Source of the DNA: an uncultured Bacteroidales bacterium
GTDB taxonomy: Bacteria > Bacteroidota > Bacteroidia > Bacteroidales > Bacteroidaceae
Reading direction: 5' to 3'
NCBI GenBank assembly: GCA_902802815.1
Contig: CADCNQ010000014.1
Span: forward strand, 20,754-84,753
Length of the DNA stretch: 64,000 bases
The translations under genes and the position numbers were made by a program. Within the stretch, counting starts at the first letter, position 1. Each line of letters starts with the position of its first letter. The notes under the pieces were generated by a model, which saw only the letters and a program-made list of their open reading frames with translations, was not told the DNA's origin and made no database searches. Positions 31,708-39,995 of this stretch are shown here, one piece after another.

Positions 31708-32262
31708 TTAGAGTTTTTCAACCTGCATAAAACCAAGTTCCAAAGGCGTTTTGCGCCCGAAAATCTTGACTCTCACCTTCAGCTTGCGCTTCTCATTGTT
31801 CACCTCTTCCACTACTGCATCGAAGTCCTTGAACGGTCCGTCGGTCACCTTGACGTTCTCGCCCACCTCGTAAGGTATGACGATATCCTCAGGCACCTCC
31901 TGAAGTTCGTCCACAGTGCCAAGCATCTGTGAAACTTCTGCATCGGAAAGAGGCATTGGCATCTGACTTCCTTTGGAAGCTGACAGGAAGCCGAGCACAT
32001 TGGGCACACTCCTGAGAGTGGCCTGTGTTTCGCCCACAAGTTCTGCTTCAACGAAGACATAACCGGAAAAACGGTTCTTCTCCTTGACAACGCGCTTGCC
32101 GTTACGCACGGCCAGCACCTTTTCTGTGGGGATGAGCACCTGAGACACGTGACAAGCAATATCGGGATGCTGAGCTATCAGCGCCTCGATATACTCTTTC
32201 ACCTTGCTTTCTTTGCCGCTAATGGCACGCATCACGTACCACTTCTTGTTGCTTTCAGCCAT
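31708..32262 (-). CDS. nusG: transcription termination/antitermination factor NusG
   Basis: 184 residues. NGN domain ([20 protein letters not shown], about 5-24) and C-terminal KOW domain ([15 protein letters not shown]). It binds RNA polymerase and couples it to Rho or the ribosome. The ATG at 32262 is 17 bases after secE; upstream codons in frame are not NusG-like. Confidence 0.97.
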   Translation of the reverse strand: MAESNKKWYVMRAISGKESKVKEYIEALIAQHPDIACHVSQVLIPTEKVLAVRNGKRVVKEKNRFSGYVFVEAELVGETQATLRSVPNVLGFLSASKGSQMPMPLSDAEVSQMLGTVDELQEVPEDIVIPYEVGENVKVTDGPFKDFDAVVEEVNNEKRKLKVRVKIFGRKTPLELGFMQVEKL

Positions 32263-32279
32263 CTCGAGTACTCTATTTA

Positions 32280-32477
32280 TTAGCGCAACCAACCATAAAT
32301 GCCTTCCATTCCTGACTGGAATACGAAGTCCATAGCGAAGATAACCAGTGCAATGCAGAGGGAAGCTGTTAATACTACTACTGCACTGTTCATCAGCTCC
32401 TGACGTGAAGGCCAAGTGGTCTTATACACAAGTTCTTGGTAGGAATCTTTGCAATACTTGATGATATTCTGTAACAT
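32280..32477 (-). CDS. secE: preprotein translocase subunit SecE
   Basis: 65-residue single-helix SecE, the short bacterial form. [20 protein letters not shown] (amphipathic helix) is followed by a membrane helix at about 31-53. It clamps SecY in the Sec channel. It starts just after tRNA-Trp; the secE-nusG order is conserved. Confidence 0.95.
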   Translation of the reverse strand: MLQNIIKYCKDSYQELVYKTTWPSRQELMNSAVVVLTASLCIALVIFAMDFVFQSGMEGIYGWLR

Positions 32478-32500
32478 ATTCCTATTTTCGTTTTTCTTAG

Positions 32501-32573
32501 CACGGGAAGAGAGGCTCGAACTCCCGACACCTGGTTTTGGAGACCAGTGCTCTACCAACTGAGCTATTCCCGT
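32501..32573 (-). tRNA. tRNA-Trp (CCA anticodon)
   Basis: 73 bases. Acceptor ACGGGAA / TTCCCGT with discriminator G; D arm GCTC/GAGC; anticodon stem CTGGT/ACCAG with loop CTCCAAA; T arm GGGAG-TTCGAGC-CTCTC. It lies between tuf and secE and is probably part of the same transcript. Confidence 0.97.
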
Positions 32574-32577
32574 AATT

Positions 32578-32606
32578 AGTGTGGACGATGAGCCATCGCC
32601 CACACT
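32578..32606 (-). other. strong hairpin between tuf and tRNA-Trp
   Basis: AGTGTGGGCGATG and CATCGTCCACACT pair over 13 positions around GCT. On the transcribed strand a run of A precedes it and no T run follows, so it is more likely a processing or mRNA-stability element than a full terminator. The T run occurs only on the plus strand. Confidence 0.5.
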
Positions 32607-32645
32607 TTTTTATTTTCTTCAGCTTGGGAGCTGAATTGACTTTTA

Positions 32646-33827
32646 TTAGTCAAAAACCTCAGTGATCTGACCAGAACCTACGGTACGACCACCCTCACGG
32701 ATAGCGAAGCGCAGACCTACGTTCAGAGCCACAGCGTAGATGAGCTCTACAGTGATCTCAACATTATCACCGGGCATTACCATCTCGATTCCATCGGGGA
32801 GCTTGATCTCACCGGTGCAGTCCATGGTGCGCAGGTAGAACTGAGGACGATACTTGTTACCGAACGGAGTGTGACGACCACCCTCTTCCTTCTTCAGCAC
32901 GTAAACAGAAGCCTTGAAGCCCTTGTGAGGAGTGATAGCACCGGGGTGTGTGATAACCATACCACGACGAACCTCGTTCTTATCGATACCACGGAGCAGC
33001 AGACCTACGTTATCGCCAGCCTCACCCTGATCGAGCAGCTTGCGGAACATCTCAACGCCAGTGATGACAGACTTCTTGTCCTCACCGAGACCGAGGATCT
33101 GAACTTCGTCACCTACCTTAACGATACCAGTCTCAACACGACCAGTGGCAACAGTACCACGACCAGTGATAGAGAATACGTCCTCGACGGGCATCAGGAA
33201 GGGCTTATCAATGTCGCGAACGGGCTCCTGGATCCAGTTGTCACAAGCGTCCATCAGCTCCATCACCTTCTCCTCCCACTCGGGTACACCGTTCAGGGCA
33301 CCGAGAGCAGAACCGCGGATGATAGGAGTATCCTCCTCGAAGTCATACTGAGCGAGCAGCTCACCCATTTCCATCTCAACGAGTTCCAGCATCTCCTCGT
33401 CGTCCACCATATCACACTTGTTCAGGAAGACAACCAGACGGGGAACGTTCACCTGACGAGCGAGCAGGATGTGCTCACGAGTCTGAGGCATAGGACCGTC
33501 AGTAGCAGCAACTACGATGATAGCACCATCCATCTGAGCAGCACCAGTTACCATGTTCTTCACATAGTCGGCGTGGCCCGGGCAGTCAACGTGAGCATAG
33601 TGACGCTTAGCGGTCTCGTACTCTACGTGAGCGGTGTTGATGGTGATACCGCGCTCCTTCTCCTCGGGAGCGTTGTCGATCTGATCGAAGCTCTTAACCT
33701 CAGACAGACCCTTCTTTGCCAACACAGTGGTGATAGCAGCAGTCAAAGTAGTCTTACCGTGGTCAACGTGTCCAATAGTACCAATGTTTACATGCGGTTT
33801 GGTACGTTCGAATTTCTCTTTTGCCAT
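32646..33827 (-). CDS. tuf: translation elongation factor Tu
   Basis: 393 residues. Delivers aminoacyl-tRNA to the ribosome. [15 protein letters not shown] (P loop, about 18-32), [13 protein letters not shown] (switch I), [12 protein letters not shown] and NKCDMVDD are present, followed by domains 2 and 3. It is the only tuf in the window and follows tRNA-Thr by about 60 bases, as tufB follows thrT in E. coli. Confidence 0.98.
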   Translation of the reverse strand: MAKEKFERTKPHVNIGTIGHVDHGKTTLTAAITTVLAKKGLSEVKSFDQIDNAPEEKERGITINTAHVEYETAKRHYAHVDCPGHADYVKNMVTGAAQMDGAIIVVAATDGPMPQTREHILLARQVNVPRLVVFLNKCDMVDDEEMLELVEMEMGELLAQYDFEEDTPIIRGSALGALNGVPEWEEKVMELMDACDNWIQEPVRDIDKPFLMPVEDVFSITGRGTVATGRVETGIVKVGDEVQILGLGEDKKSVITGVEMFRKLLDQGEAGDNVGLLLRGIDKNEVRRGMVITHPGAITPHKGFKASVYVLKKEEGGRHTPFGNKYRPQFYLRTMDCTGEIKLPDGIEMVMPGDNVEITVELIYAVALNVGLRFAIREGGRTVGSGQITEVFD

Positions 33828-33889
33828 AGCAATTTTTAATTAAACGTTTAATTATATTAATATAAATAATGTATGTTGCTCCAAAAGTG

Positions 33890-33961
<72 letters not shown>

Positions 33962-34002
33962 AACATCTTTTTCTCTCCTCTCAGGCACCCCTGAGCAACT
34001 TG

Positions 34003-34075
34003 AGCGGAAGACGGGGCTCAAACCCGCGACCCCCAGCTTGGAAGGCTAGTGCTCTATCGACTGAGCTACTTCCGC
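34003..34075 (-). tRNA. tRNA-Gly (TCC anticodon)
   Basis: 73 bases. Acceptor GCGGAAG/CTTCCGC, D arm GCTC/GAGC, anticodon loop CTTCCAA on stem CTAGC/GCTGG (one A-G type mismatch position), T arm GCGGG-TTTGAGC-CCCGT. First RNA of the tRNA-tuf transcript. Confidence 0.95.
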
Positions 34076-34112
34076 ATCATCTGACATACCTCTCTCGGGG
34101 CTAAGTCGGGCA

Positions 34113-34120
34113 CAAAGGTA
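34113..34120 (-). promoter_or_regulatory. promoter of the tRNA-Gly/tRNA-Thr/tuf transcript
   Basis: TACCTTTG on the minus strand, about 37 bases before tRNA-Gly; no good -33 TTTG is seen. Between here and the xerC-like stop (34121-34220) the only feature is A/T-rich sequence with a weak A-run/CG/T-run stem at about 34160-34185 that may end the recombinase mRNA. Confidence 0.65.
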
Positions 34121-34220
34121 CAACATTTTACTGAAAGAGAATGCCAATTAATATAGTTTTTTTCAAAAAAAACGTTTTTTCTTCCTTTTCGACCCTCATT
34201 TTTTACATTTAGGGTGGTTT

Positions 34221-35096
34221 TCAGTCCCTCGGATGCGCTTTTTTGTATGCTTTTTTCAAATCCTCAAACACCAGATGGGTATATATCTCTGTTGTCCCCA
34301 CACTCTCATGTCCAAGCAGTTCCTTGATACTCATCAGGTCGGCATCGTGGTTGAGCATCGCCGTAGCAAAACTGTGACGCAGCACATGCGGACTCTTTTT
34401 CTTCTGGTCGGTCACCAAAGCAAGGTTTCTCGTAGTTGTCTGCCTTACGTCTCCGTAGTTGATTCTCTGCGTCTTGCGTCTGTTTAGGAAAAAAGCTCTC
34501 TCAGCCCCCGTCTCCCCACGCAGAACGAGATATCTCTGCACAGCCTCCTTCAGTTCGTTTCCGAAGGGCACGATACGCTGTTTGTTACGCTTACCTGTCA
34601 CTTTGAGCTGGCACTGGTTCAGGTCCACATCCTCCACATCCAGCGATATGAGTTCGGCGGCACGCAGTCCTGTGGAGTAGAGCATCAGCAGAATGAGCCT
34701 GTCCCTCTGTCCGTTGTAGTCGGGGGAGAACTGCACATCCTCAAAGAGCCTGTTCATCTCCCCTTCCGGAATGAAGCCCGGCAACGTGCGCTCGCGCTTG
34801 GGCGGTTTAAGTCTGTAGGCAGGATCCTTTTCCACTATACCCATTTTCAGCAGATAGCGGTAAAAGGACTTCACACCACTCAGATTTCTCGCCACCGTAG
34901 TGGCTTTCAGCCCGTTGTCCATCATCTGCATAATCCAAGCGCGGATAACATCCGTACTTATCGTCTCCCAGGTGAGTTCCGAATCCAGGGAAAACCAAAA
35001 AGCCTGGAACTTTTCCAGGCAATCTCGGTACGTGGTAAGCGTTCGCTCCGAAGCGTTGCGCTCGTAGCGAAGATAATCGATGAAGCGGTTTAGCAC
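34221..35096 (-). CDS. xerC: XerC/XerD-like tyrosine recombinase
   Basis: 291 residues. N-terminal SAM-like DNA-binding half (about 1-85) and catalytic half with the full set of residues: Arg145 (STGLRAAEL), Lys169, His237 and Arg240 (PHVLRHSFAT), His263 (LLGHES) and Tyr272 (TEIYTH). Size and residues match chromosome-dimer-resolving Xer proteins rather than phage integrases, and no attachment sites or mobile genes flank it. The GTG start overlaps the rpsU stop in GTGCTAA, so translation is probably coupled. XerC versus XerD cannot be settled. Confidence 0.9.
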   Translation of the reverse strand: MLNRFIDYLRYERNASERTLTTYRDCLEKFQAFWFSLDSELTWETISTDVIRAWIMQMMDNGLKATTVARNLSGVKSFYRYLLKMGIVEKDPAYRLKPPKRERTLPGFIPEGEMNRLFEDVQFSPDYNGQRDRLILLMLYSTGLRAAELISLDVEDVDLNQCQLKVTGKRNKQRIVPFGNELKEAVQRYLVLRGETGAERAFFLNRRKTQRINYGDVRQTTTRNLALVTDQKKKSPHVLRHSFATAMLNHDADLMSIKELLGHESVGTTEIYTHLVFEDLKKAYKKAHPRD

Positions 35097-35284
35097 TCCT
35101 CGGCGCGCTTGAGCTGCTGTACGTATACGGCACGCTCCATAGCCAGGCGCTTCAGGACGCTGGGCTTGTCAAATTGCTGACGGCTGCGGAGCTCCTTGAC
35201 CACACCAGTCTTTTCAAACTTACGCTTGAACTTCTTCAACGCTCTTTCGATGTTCTCACCGTCTTTTACAGGTACTACAATCAT
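35090..35284 (-). CDS. rpsU: 30S ribosomal protein S21
   Basis: 64 residues, starting MIVVPVKDGENIERALKKFK, the S21 hallmark; it acts in initiation near the 3' end of 16S rRNA. S21 has been linked to the lack of Shine-Dalgarno use in Bacteroidetes. It shares an mRNA with the recombinase gene (7-base overlap) and has its own promoter 46 bases upstream. Confidence 0.96.
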   Translation of the reverse strand: MIVVPVKDGENIERALKKFKRKFEKTGVVKELRSRQQFDKPSVLKRLAMERAVYVQQLKRAEEC

Positions 35285-35330
35285 CTGTGTTTGTAATTAC
35301 TTTATATGTACGTTCTTAAATTTGCGACCG

Positions 35331-35338
35331 CAAAGGTA
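35331..35338 (-). promoter_or_regulatory. promoter -7 element of rpsU-xerC
   Basis: TACCTTTG on the minus strand with a 46-base leader to the rpsU ATG. No TTTG at the -33 distance. The segment from here to the mdh terminator (35339-35401) is A/T-rich with no other feature. Confidence 0.65.
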
Positions 35339-35401
35339 CAACATTTTTTATGAAATAACCCACTTCGGAGCAATTTTTTTCACATTTTTCCATAAAAATT
35401 T

Positions 35402-35439
35402 AAAAAAGTAGGCTCTTGCCAAACGCAAAGAGCCCACTT
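35402..35439 (-). terminator. intrinsic terminator of mdh
   Basis: AAGTGGGCTCTT pairs with AAGAGCCTACTT (one mismatch) and is followed on the minus strand by TTTTTT. It lies 33 bases past the mdh stop. Confidence 0.8.
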
Positions 35440-35471
35440 TATCCCTATCTGAGATTTCTGTGAAGACCTTT

Positions 35472-36421
35472 TTAGAGGTTGGGATTCATCTTGCTCCACT
35501 CATCTACGGGAGGAATGATGCCCAGACCGATAATCTCGTCTCTCATCTTCTGCAGGTGCTCGTAGGAAGCCTGCAGGGCAGCCATCTCTTCTGCTGTGCC
35601 TTCGGGAGCTGTGAAGCGCACGCCGTCCTTGTCGATAACGGTGGGCATTGCCATCATCACGTTCTTGAATCCGAATGCATTCACATAGCAACCTGCGGGC
35701 CAAGCGAACGACTCACCGCCCATTGCACCCTCAATCATCTTGACAGCCTGATATGCGGGGCTCTGGAATGAAGAACGACCGCGCAACTTGATGATGTTGC
35801 TGCCGCCCTGAGTTGTCATGTGCTTGATTTCAGCCCAGCGCTCTGCGGAGAGAGGAAGCTGTGAGAGAGGCTTGCCGTCGATCATTGCCTTGGAAGCGAA
35901 TACTGCCATCTGCTCGCCGTGACCGCCGTAAGTGTAGGCACCGGTCACCTTGTCCTGCTTCACACCGAACTCCTGAGCCAGCTGCTGCTGCAGACGTGTG
36001 GAGTCGAGAGCTGCCAGAGATGTCAGCTGGTTGGGCTTCAGACCGCTGTGGATATTACCACCACGTGCTTCACGTCGGGGCAATACTTCTTGATGAAGTC
36101 GCCGAACTCTGCTGCGATCTGGCAGTTGCCCTTCAGCAGATCCTCACGTGTCATACCTTCCTTACGGGGTGCGCCACCGCTCGACACGATGTACTTGGCA
36201 CCGGTGAAAGCCTCTTCGGGATTCGTCGTCCACGTGATGTTGGCACCGGGGAAGGCGCAGTGCGCCATTTCGTCAGCCACACCGTGCACGCCGGGCTCGA
36301 AGATGTCATACAAACAAATGTTAGGAGTGAGACCCAGCATCAAAGCGCTCTGCACCATGTTGCTGCCAATCATACCACCTGCTCCAACAATGAGGAGCTT
36401 CTCGTCTGTCAAAAAAGCCAT
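35472..36421 (-). pseudogene. mdh: malate dehydrogenase, frameshifted by an internal deletion
   Basis: Two adjacent frames encode one MDH. The 5' part (36421 to about 36056) begins MAFLTDEKLLIVGAGGMIGS (NAD-binding), includes SSGGAPRKEGMTREDLLKG (substrate loop) and ends HVVVI. The 3' part resumes at HSGLKPNQLTSLAALDSTRL in another frame, with TYGGHGEQMAVF (catalytic His) through the normal C-terminus MNPNL. In relatives HVVVIFNPADITGLV leads into the SGLKP block; here about 12 codons, including the conserved Asn-Pro loop, are absent, roughly 37 bases. Promoter and terminator look intact. It is either a recent null allele or an assembly error. NAD-dependent oxaloacetate-malate conversion would be lost unless a second gene exists. 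Confidence 0.85.
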
Positions 36422-36463
36422 AGTTGTGTAGATTTTTATAGTTTTTTATATGTATTCGATACG

Positions 36464-36494
36464 CAAATATACCGTTTTTTCTCTAAAATACAAA
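36464..36494 (-). promoter_or_regulatory. promoter of mdh
   Basis: Minus-strand TTTG (36494-36491), 19-base spacer, TATATTTG (36471-36464); leader 42 bases. Back to back with the promoter of the plus-strand neighbour. Confidence 0.75.
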
Positions 36495-36524
36495 TCAACG
36501 ATGGCTTTTTTTGATACTTTTTGG

Positions 36525-36532
36525 TACTTTTG
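36525..36532 (+). promoter_or_regulatory. promoter -7 element of the carbonic-anhydrase-like gene
   Basis: TACTTTTG ends 8 bases before the ATG at 36541, so the mRNA would start at or next to the start codon. The -33 TTTG is not at the usual distance. Confidence 0.6.
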
Positions 36533-36540
36533 TAGCATTA

Positions 36541-37116
36541 ATGGCAATTATAAAGACTCTCAAAGGTATGCCCGCACCGCATTTCGGGCATCACTGTTAT
36601 TTCTCCGAAGGTGCTGTCATTGTAGGTGACGTCACTATGGGCGACGACTGCACCGTTTGGTTCAATGCTGTCGTGCGCGGGGACGTACATTTCGTAAAGA
36701 TAGGAGACCGCACCAATATCCAGGACAACTCCTGTATCCACACTCTCAACGGCAAGGCTCCCTGTATCTTAGGCAACGATGTTACCATCGGCCATAGCGT
36801 CACACTTCACGGTTGCGAGGTGAAGGACGGTGCTCTCATCGGTATGGGTGCAACGGTGCTCGACCATGCTGTTGTGGGTCGCGGCGCCATTGTTGCGGCG
36901 GGTGCTCTTGTGCTTTCAGGCACCCAGATTGGCGACGGTGAACTGTGGGGCGGAGTTCCCGCGAAGTTCATCAAAAAAGTGGATCCTGAGCAAGCTGCTT
37001 CATTGAATCAAACCTATGCCCGCCATTACATCGAATATTCCGACTGGTTCCGCGAAGCCGACAACGACCCATCCAACACTCAGATCATCACCCGCAGTGA
37101 AGACTATATTGAGTGA
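36541..37116 (+). CDS. gamma-carbonic-anhydrase-like hexapeptide-repeat protein
   Basis: 191 residues forming a left-handed beta-helix of hexapeptide turns (VIVGDVTMGDDCTVWFNAVV, then LGNDVTIGHSVTLHGCEV). Metal-binding histidines seen in gamma carbonic anhydrases are present: His in SCIHTL, IGHSVTLHGC. It belongs to the YrdA/CaiE/PaaY group; members may hydrate CO2 or have unknown roles. The ATG at 36541 was chosen because the upstream frame overlaps the promoter. It is divergent from mdh and convergent with the thioesterase. Confidence 0.9.
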   Translation: MAIIKTLKGMPAPHFGHHCYFSEGAVIVGDVTMGDDCTVWFNAVVRGDVHFVKIGDRTNIQDNSCIHTLNGKAPCILGNDVTIGHSVTLHGCEVKDGALIGMGATVLDHAVVGRGAIVAAGALVLSGTQIGDGELWGGVPAKFIKKVDPEQAASLNQTYARHYIEYSDWFREADNDPSNTQIITRSEDYIE

Positions 37117-37131
37117 ACGGTGAATGCCTTC

Positions 37132-37210
37132 ATCTATCGGGCATCTATCGAGCATCTATCGGGCATCTATCGAGGATCTATCGAGGATCTATCGGAAAAC
37201 CCCGATAGAT
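37132..37210. repeat. 11-base tandem array ending in an inverted unit
   Basis: Five 11-base units (atctatcgggc, atctatcgagc, atctatcgggc, atctatcgagg, atctatcgagg) and a truncated sixth (atctatcgg, 37187-37195), then AAAACC and the inverse CCGATAGAT (37202-37210). The last unit and its inverse make a 9-base stem. It fills the 148-base gap between two convergent genes, where it could serve as a transcription end, though no T run follows. The remaining sequence up to 37264 shows only degenerate copies. Confidence 0.8.
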
Positions 37211-37264
37211 ATGCCTGCCATCTCTACCCTATCGTGCATCCTAATGAGGTCAACCTTGCCGGTT

Positions 37265-37966
37265 TCAGCAGAACTCAATAATTGCACTCACATCTTCACC
37301 TATTGACAGAGAGACGATTGTTACAGCGTCATTCTTATAGATAGTCGGAACGAGCATATCACCCAACTTTGCCGCAATCCGATATTCCACGCGCAAACCG
37401 CTTACGACAAAGTCCTCCGGCAACAGTTCCATAGCCATGCGGACATAGTTGGCATTGTTAAGATGTCTGTTATAATCAATGTCGGCACGAAGCACTTTGA
37501 CAGGCTCCAGAACTTCACCCTCCGTCTTGGGCAATATAATACGACGATCCTTATAGTTCATCTCCAACTGAGGTTCCAGTTTCATGGATTGTATTGTCGC
37601 ATCGTCCACGCGCTTCAGTTTGCCAGCCACCTTATCGACAAATGCTCCCATGCTCCACGTCTTGTAGCACGGATTTCCCTGCGCATCGTAGATGAACGTA
37701 TTCCGGAATCCGAACATGGGCTTCATACCATAGACGGAGGATGTCACCGTCAGTTCTTCCTTATATTCGGGCACACGTATCACTTCCACCTGACGGGTTG
37801 CCAACAGTTGCGCCATATTCTGCTCCGCAAAATACTGCTTTACGCCAGGCTCTGAATCTATCCACATCTCTGAGCAGTCCTGCATCATCTGGAGAGCAGA
37901 ATAGAGCTTCAGTCGTCCCTCACTGTCGCAGGTGCTTGTTGTCACCTTATATTTCAAACTATACAT
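37265..37966 (-). CDS. acyl-ACP thioesterase
   Basis: 233 residues in the FatA/FatB-like family: two hot-dog folds. The catalytic-type block DIDYNRHLNNANYV (about 161-174) supplies Asp, Asn and His. It hydrolyses acyl-ACP to free fatty acid in the cytoplasm. It lies 24 bases after priA and probably shares its transcript. Chain-length preference cannot be read. Confidence 0.88.
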   Translation of the reverse strand: MYSLKYKVTTSTCDSEGRLKLYSALQMMQDCSEMWIDSEPGVKQYFAEQNMAQLLATRQVEVIRVPEYKEELTVTSSVYGMKPMFGFRNTFIYDAQGNPCYKTWSMGAFVDKVAGKLKRVDDATIQSMKLEPQLEMNYKDRRIILPKTEGEVLEPVKVLRADIDYNRHLNNANYVRMAMELLPEDFVVSGLRVEYRIAAKLGDMLVPTIYKNDAVTIVSLSIGEDVSAIIEFC

Positions 37967-37990
37967 TGGCTTTATATTTTAACAATTTTC

Positions 37991-39982
37991 TCAAAGCGGA
38001 TCAACATCCAGAGTAACTGTGGCAGAACGGAAAGCATCCTTTGACTTGACGTGAGCGATAACCTCACGGAGCCTCGCCACAACGAGAATGGGATTGGCCG
38101 TGAGTTCCACTTTGAGCGACAGTTTGAGGATATGCAGCGACTGCATACGGGCCACAGGAGGAGTCATGGGACCGAGCACCCTCTCACCAAACACCTGACG
38201 CAGCAAAGCTGACATCTCCTCTGCCATATGTTCCACCACATGTTCGTCCTTATGCTTCAGATAGATATCCATAAGTCTGCAGAAAGGCGGGAAAAAGAAG
38301 CACTGACGCTCTTCACTCTGACTGAGGAACATCGCCTCGTAGTCGTGACGCACCACCTGCCCTATCACATCGGAAGAGGCTTCCTTCGTCTGCAAGATAA
38401 CCTTACCCTTGAAAGCATGTCTCCCCGCACGTCCTGCCACCTGAGCCATCAACTGGAAACCGCGTTCGTGAGCCCTGAAATCCGGCAGGCGCAGCATAGC
38501 CGAGGCATCCAGAATGCCCACCAGACGGACATTGGCAAAATCAAGTCCTTTGGCAACCATCTGAGTACCCACAAGGATGTCGGTGCGACCCTCCTGGAAA
38601 TCCTCTATTATCTTCTCGTAGGACGAACGTGAACGCGTCGTGTCGAGGTCCATACGCTGTATGCGTGCCTCCGGGAATATCTGCGACAGCGTATCCTCCA
38701 CACGCTCTGTACCGAATCCCTTAGTGCGGAGGCTCTCCGTCTCACACTGGGGACACAACGCAGGCACCTCCGTAGTGTAGCCGCAATAGTGACACGAGAG
38801 ACGGCCCAGACGCTTGTGAAACGTCAGCGACACATCGCAGCGGGGGCACTGAGGCACCCAGCCGCATGTCTTGCACTCCACCAACGGAGAATAGCCCCTG
38901 CGGTTCTGGAAGAGTATTGTCTGATAACCGTCCTCCAACGTGCGGCGCACCTCTGCCAGAAGACGCGACGAGAAAAGTCCCGTGGCCGTCTTGCGGCGGA
39001 TTTCCTCCTTCATATCCACCACCTCCACCTCGGGCAGTTCAAGTCCCTCGTAGCGAGTAAGAAGTTTCACAAGTCCGTATTTGCCCCTGCGGGCGTTGTC
39101 GTAGCTCTCCAACGAGGGTGTGGCACTACCCAAAAGTGTCTTCGCACCGGCAGAGGCTGCCATCATAAGAGCAACATTGCGCGCATTGTAACGGGGCGCA
39201 GGATCCTGCTGTTTGAAACTCGTCTCATGTTCCTCATCTACAATCACAAGTCCCAATCTGCGGAAAGGCAGCAGCACACTGCTTCTCACACCTACGATAA
39301 TGTCATAGGGCTCGTCGGAGAGCTGCTTGCGATACACCTCCACCCTTTGCGCGTCGCTGTATTTACTGTGATAAATACCCAAACGGGAACCGAACACGCT
39401 CCTCAAACGCTCTGATAGCTGTGTGGTGAGCACAATTTCGGGCAGGAGATAGAGTACCTGACGACCCTGACGGATAGCCTCATCAATGAGATGTATGTAT
39501 ATCTCTGTCTTGCCGCTGGACGTAACACCGTGCAGGAGACACGTGGGCTGACTGCGCCATACAGACTTTATCTGTTCCAACGCCTGTTGCTGCACATCGG
39601 AAAGGGCATGCATGGGAGATGTCTCTAAGGGCAAATCAGCGGAGGAACGCCTTCGGGCTCTGGGTTTGACATATTTCTTGAGAGTGGAAGGAATGGCAGC
39701 CTTGAACACCTCGCCCAAACTGCAGGCATAGTAGTCGGCAATCCATTTCCATAGTGACATCTGCGATTGAATCACTATGGGAGCGTCGTCCATCACCTCG
39801 ACGATATCCTTTGTGGCGTACTCAGGCTTCACATCATGTACCCTGACCACCAACGCAATATAATGCTTCGAGCGCCCCAAGGGAACAAAAACACGTTGGC
39901 CGACTTGCGGAAACAAGCCGGCCGGAACGCTATAGGTGAGACTGCTCTCTAACGGCAGCGGAAGTATACAGTCACAATACAC
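37991..39982 (-). CDS. priA: primosomal replication-restart helicase PriA, short form
   Basis: 663 residues. N-terminal 3'-DNA-binding domain (CILPLPLESSLTYSVP), Walker A GVTSSGKTE at 152-160, DEEH box, eight zinc-binding cysteines (CKTCGWVPQCPRC ... CHYCG ... CPQC) and the C-terminal helicase lobe with QVAGRAGRH. In E. coli PriA the Walker A lies near residue 230; here the winged-helix region between the DNA-binding domain and the helicase is replaced by a basic linker (about 105-126). A GTG start was used, as no ATG precedes the conserved N-terminus. It begins 13 bases after porN. Confidence 0.92.
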   Translation of the reverse strand: MYCDCILPLPLESSLTYSVPAGLFPQVGQRVFVPLGRSKHYIALVVRVHDVKPEYATKDIVEVMDDAPIVIQSQMSLWKWIADYYACSLGEVFKAAIPSTLKKYVKPRARRRSSADLPLETSPMHALSDVQQQALEQIKSVWRSQPTCLLHGVTSSGKTEIYIHLIDEAIRQGRQVLYLLPEIVLTTQLSERLRSVFGSRLGIYHSKYSDAQRVEVYRKQLSDEPYDIIVGVRSSVLLPFRRLGLVIVDEEHETSFKQQDPAPRYNARNVALMMAASAGAKTLLGSATPSLESYDNARRGKYGLVKLLTRYEGLELPEVEVVDMKEEIRRKTATGLFSSRLLAEVRRTLEDGYQTILFQNRRGYSPLVECKTCGWVPQCPRCDVSLTFHKRLGRLSCHYCGYTTEVPALCPQCETESLRTKGFGTERVEDTLSQIFPEARIQRMDLDTTRSRSSYEKIIEDFQEGRTDILVGTQMVAKGLDFANVRLVGILDASAMLRLPDFRAHERGFQLMAQVAGRAGRHAFKGKVILQTKEASSDVIGQVVRHDYEAMFLSQSEERQCFFFPPFCRLMDIYLKHKDEHVVEHMAEEMSALLRQVFGERVLGPMTPPVARMQSLHILKLSLKVELTANPILVVARLREVIAHVKSKDAFRSATVTLDVDPL

Positions 39983-39995
39983 AGACGTATATTTT

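Noticed and set aside
34221..35096. Integrase of a mobile element
   Set aside because: No attachment repeats, excisionase or cargo; coupled to rpsU and of Xer size, so a housekeeping recombinase is more likely.
36038..36090. Programmed frameshift in mdh
   Set aside because: No slippery heptamer is present and a stretch of conserved residues is missing, so a shift alone would not restore the protein.
37124..37306. Small frame MPSSIGHLSSIYRASIEDLS across the 11-base array
   Set aside because: The peptide is just the translated repeat and runs into the convergent thioesterase gene.
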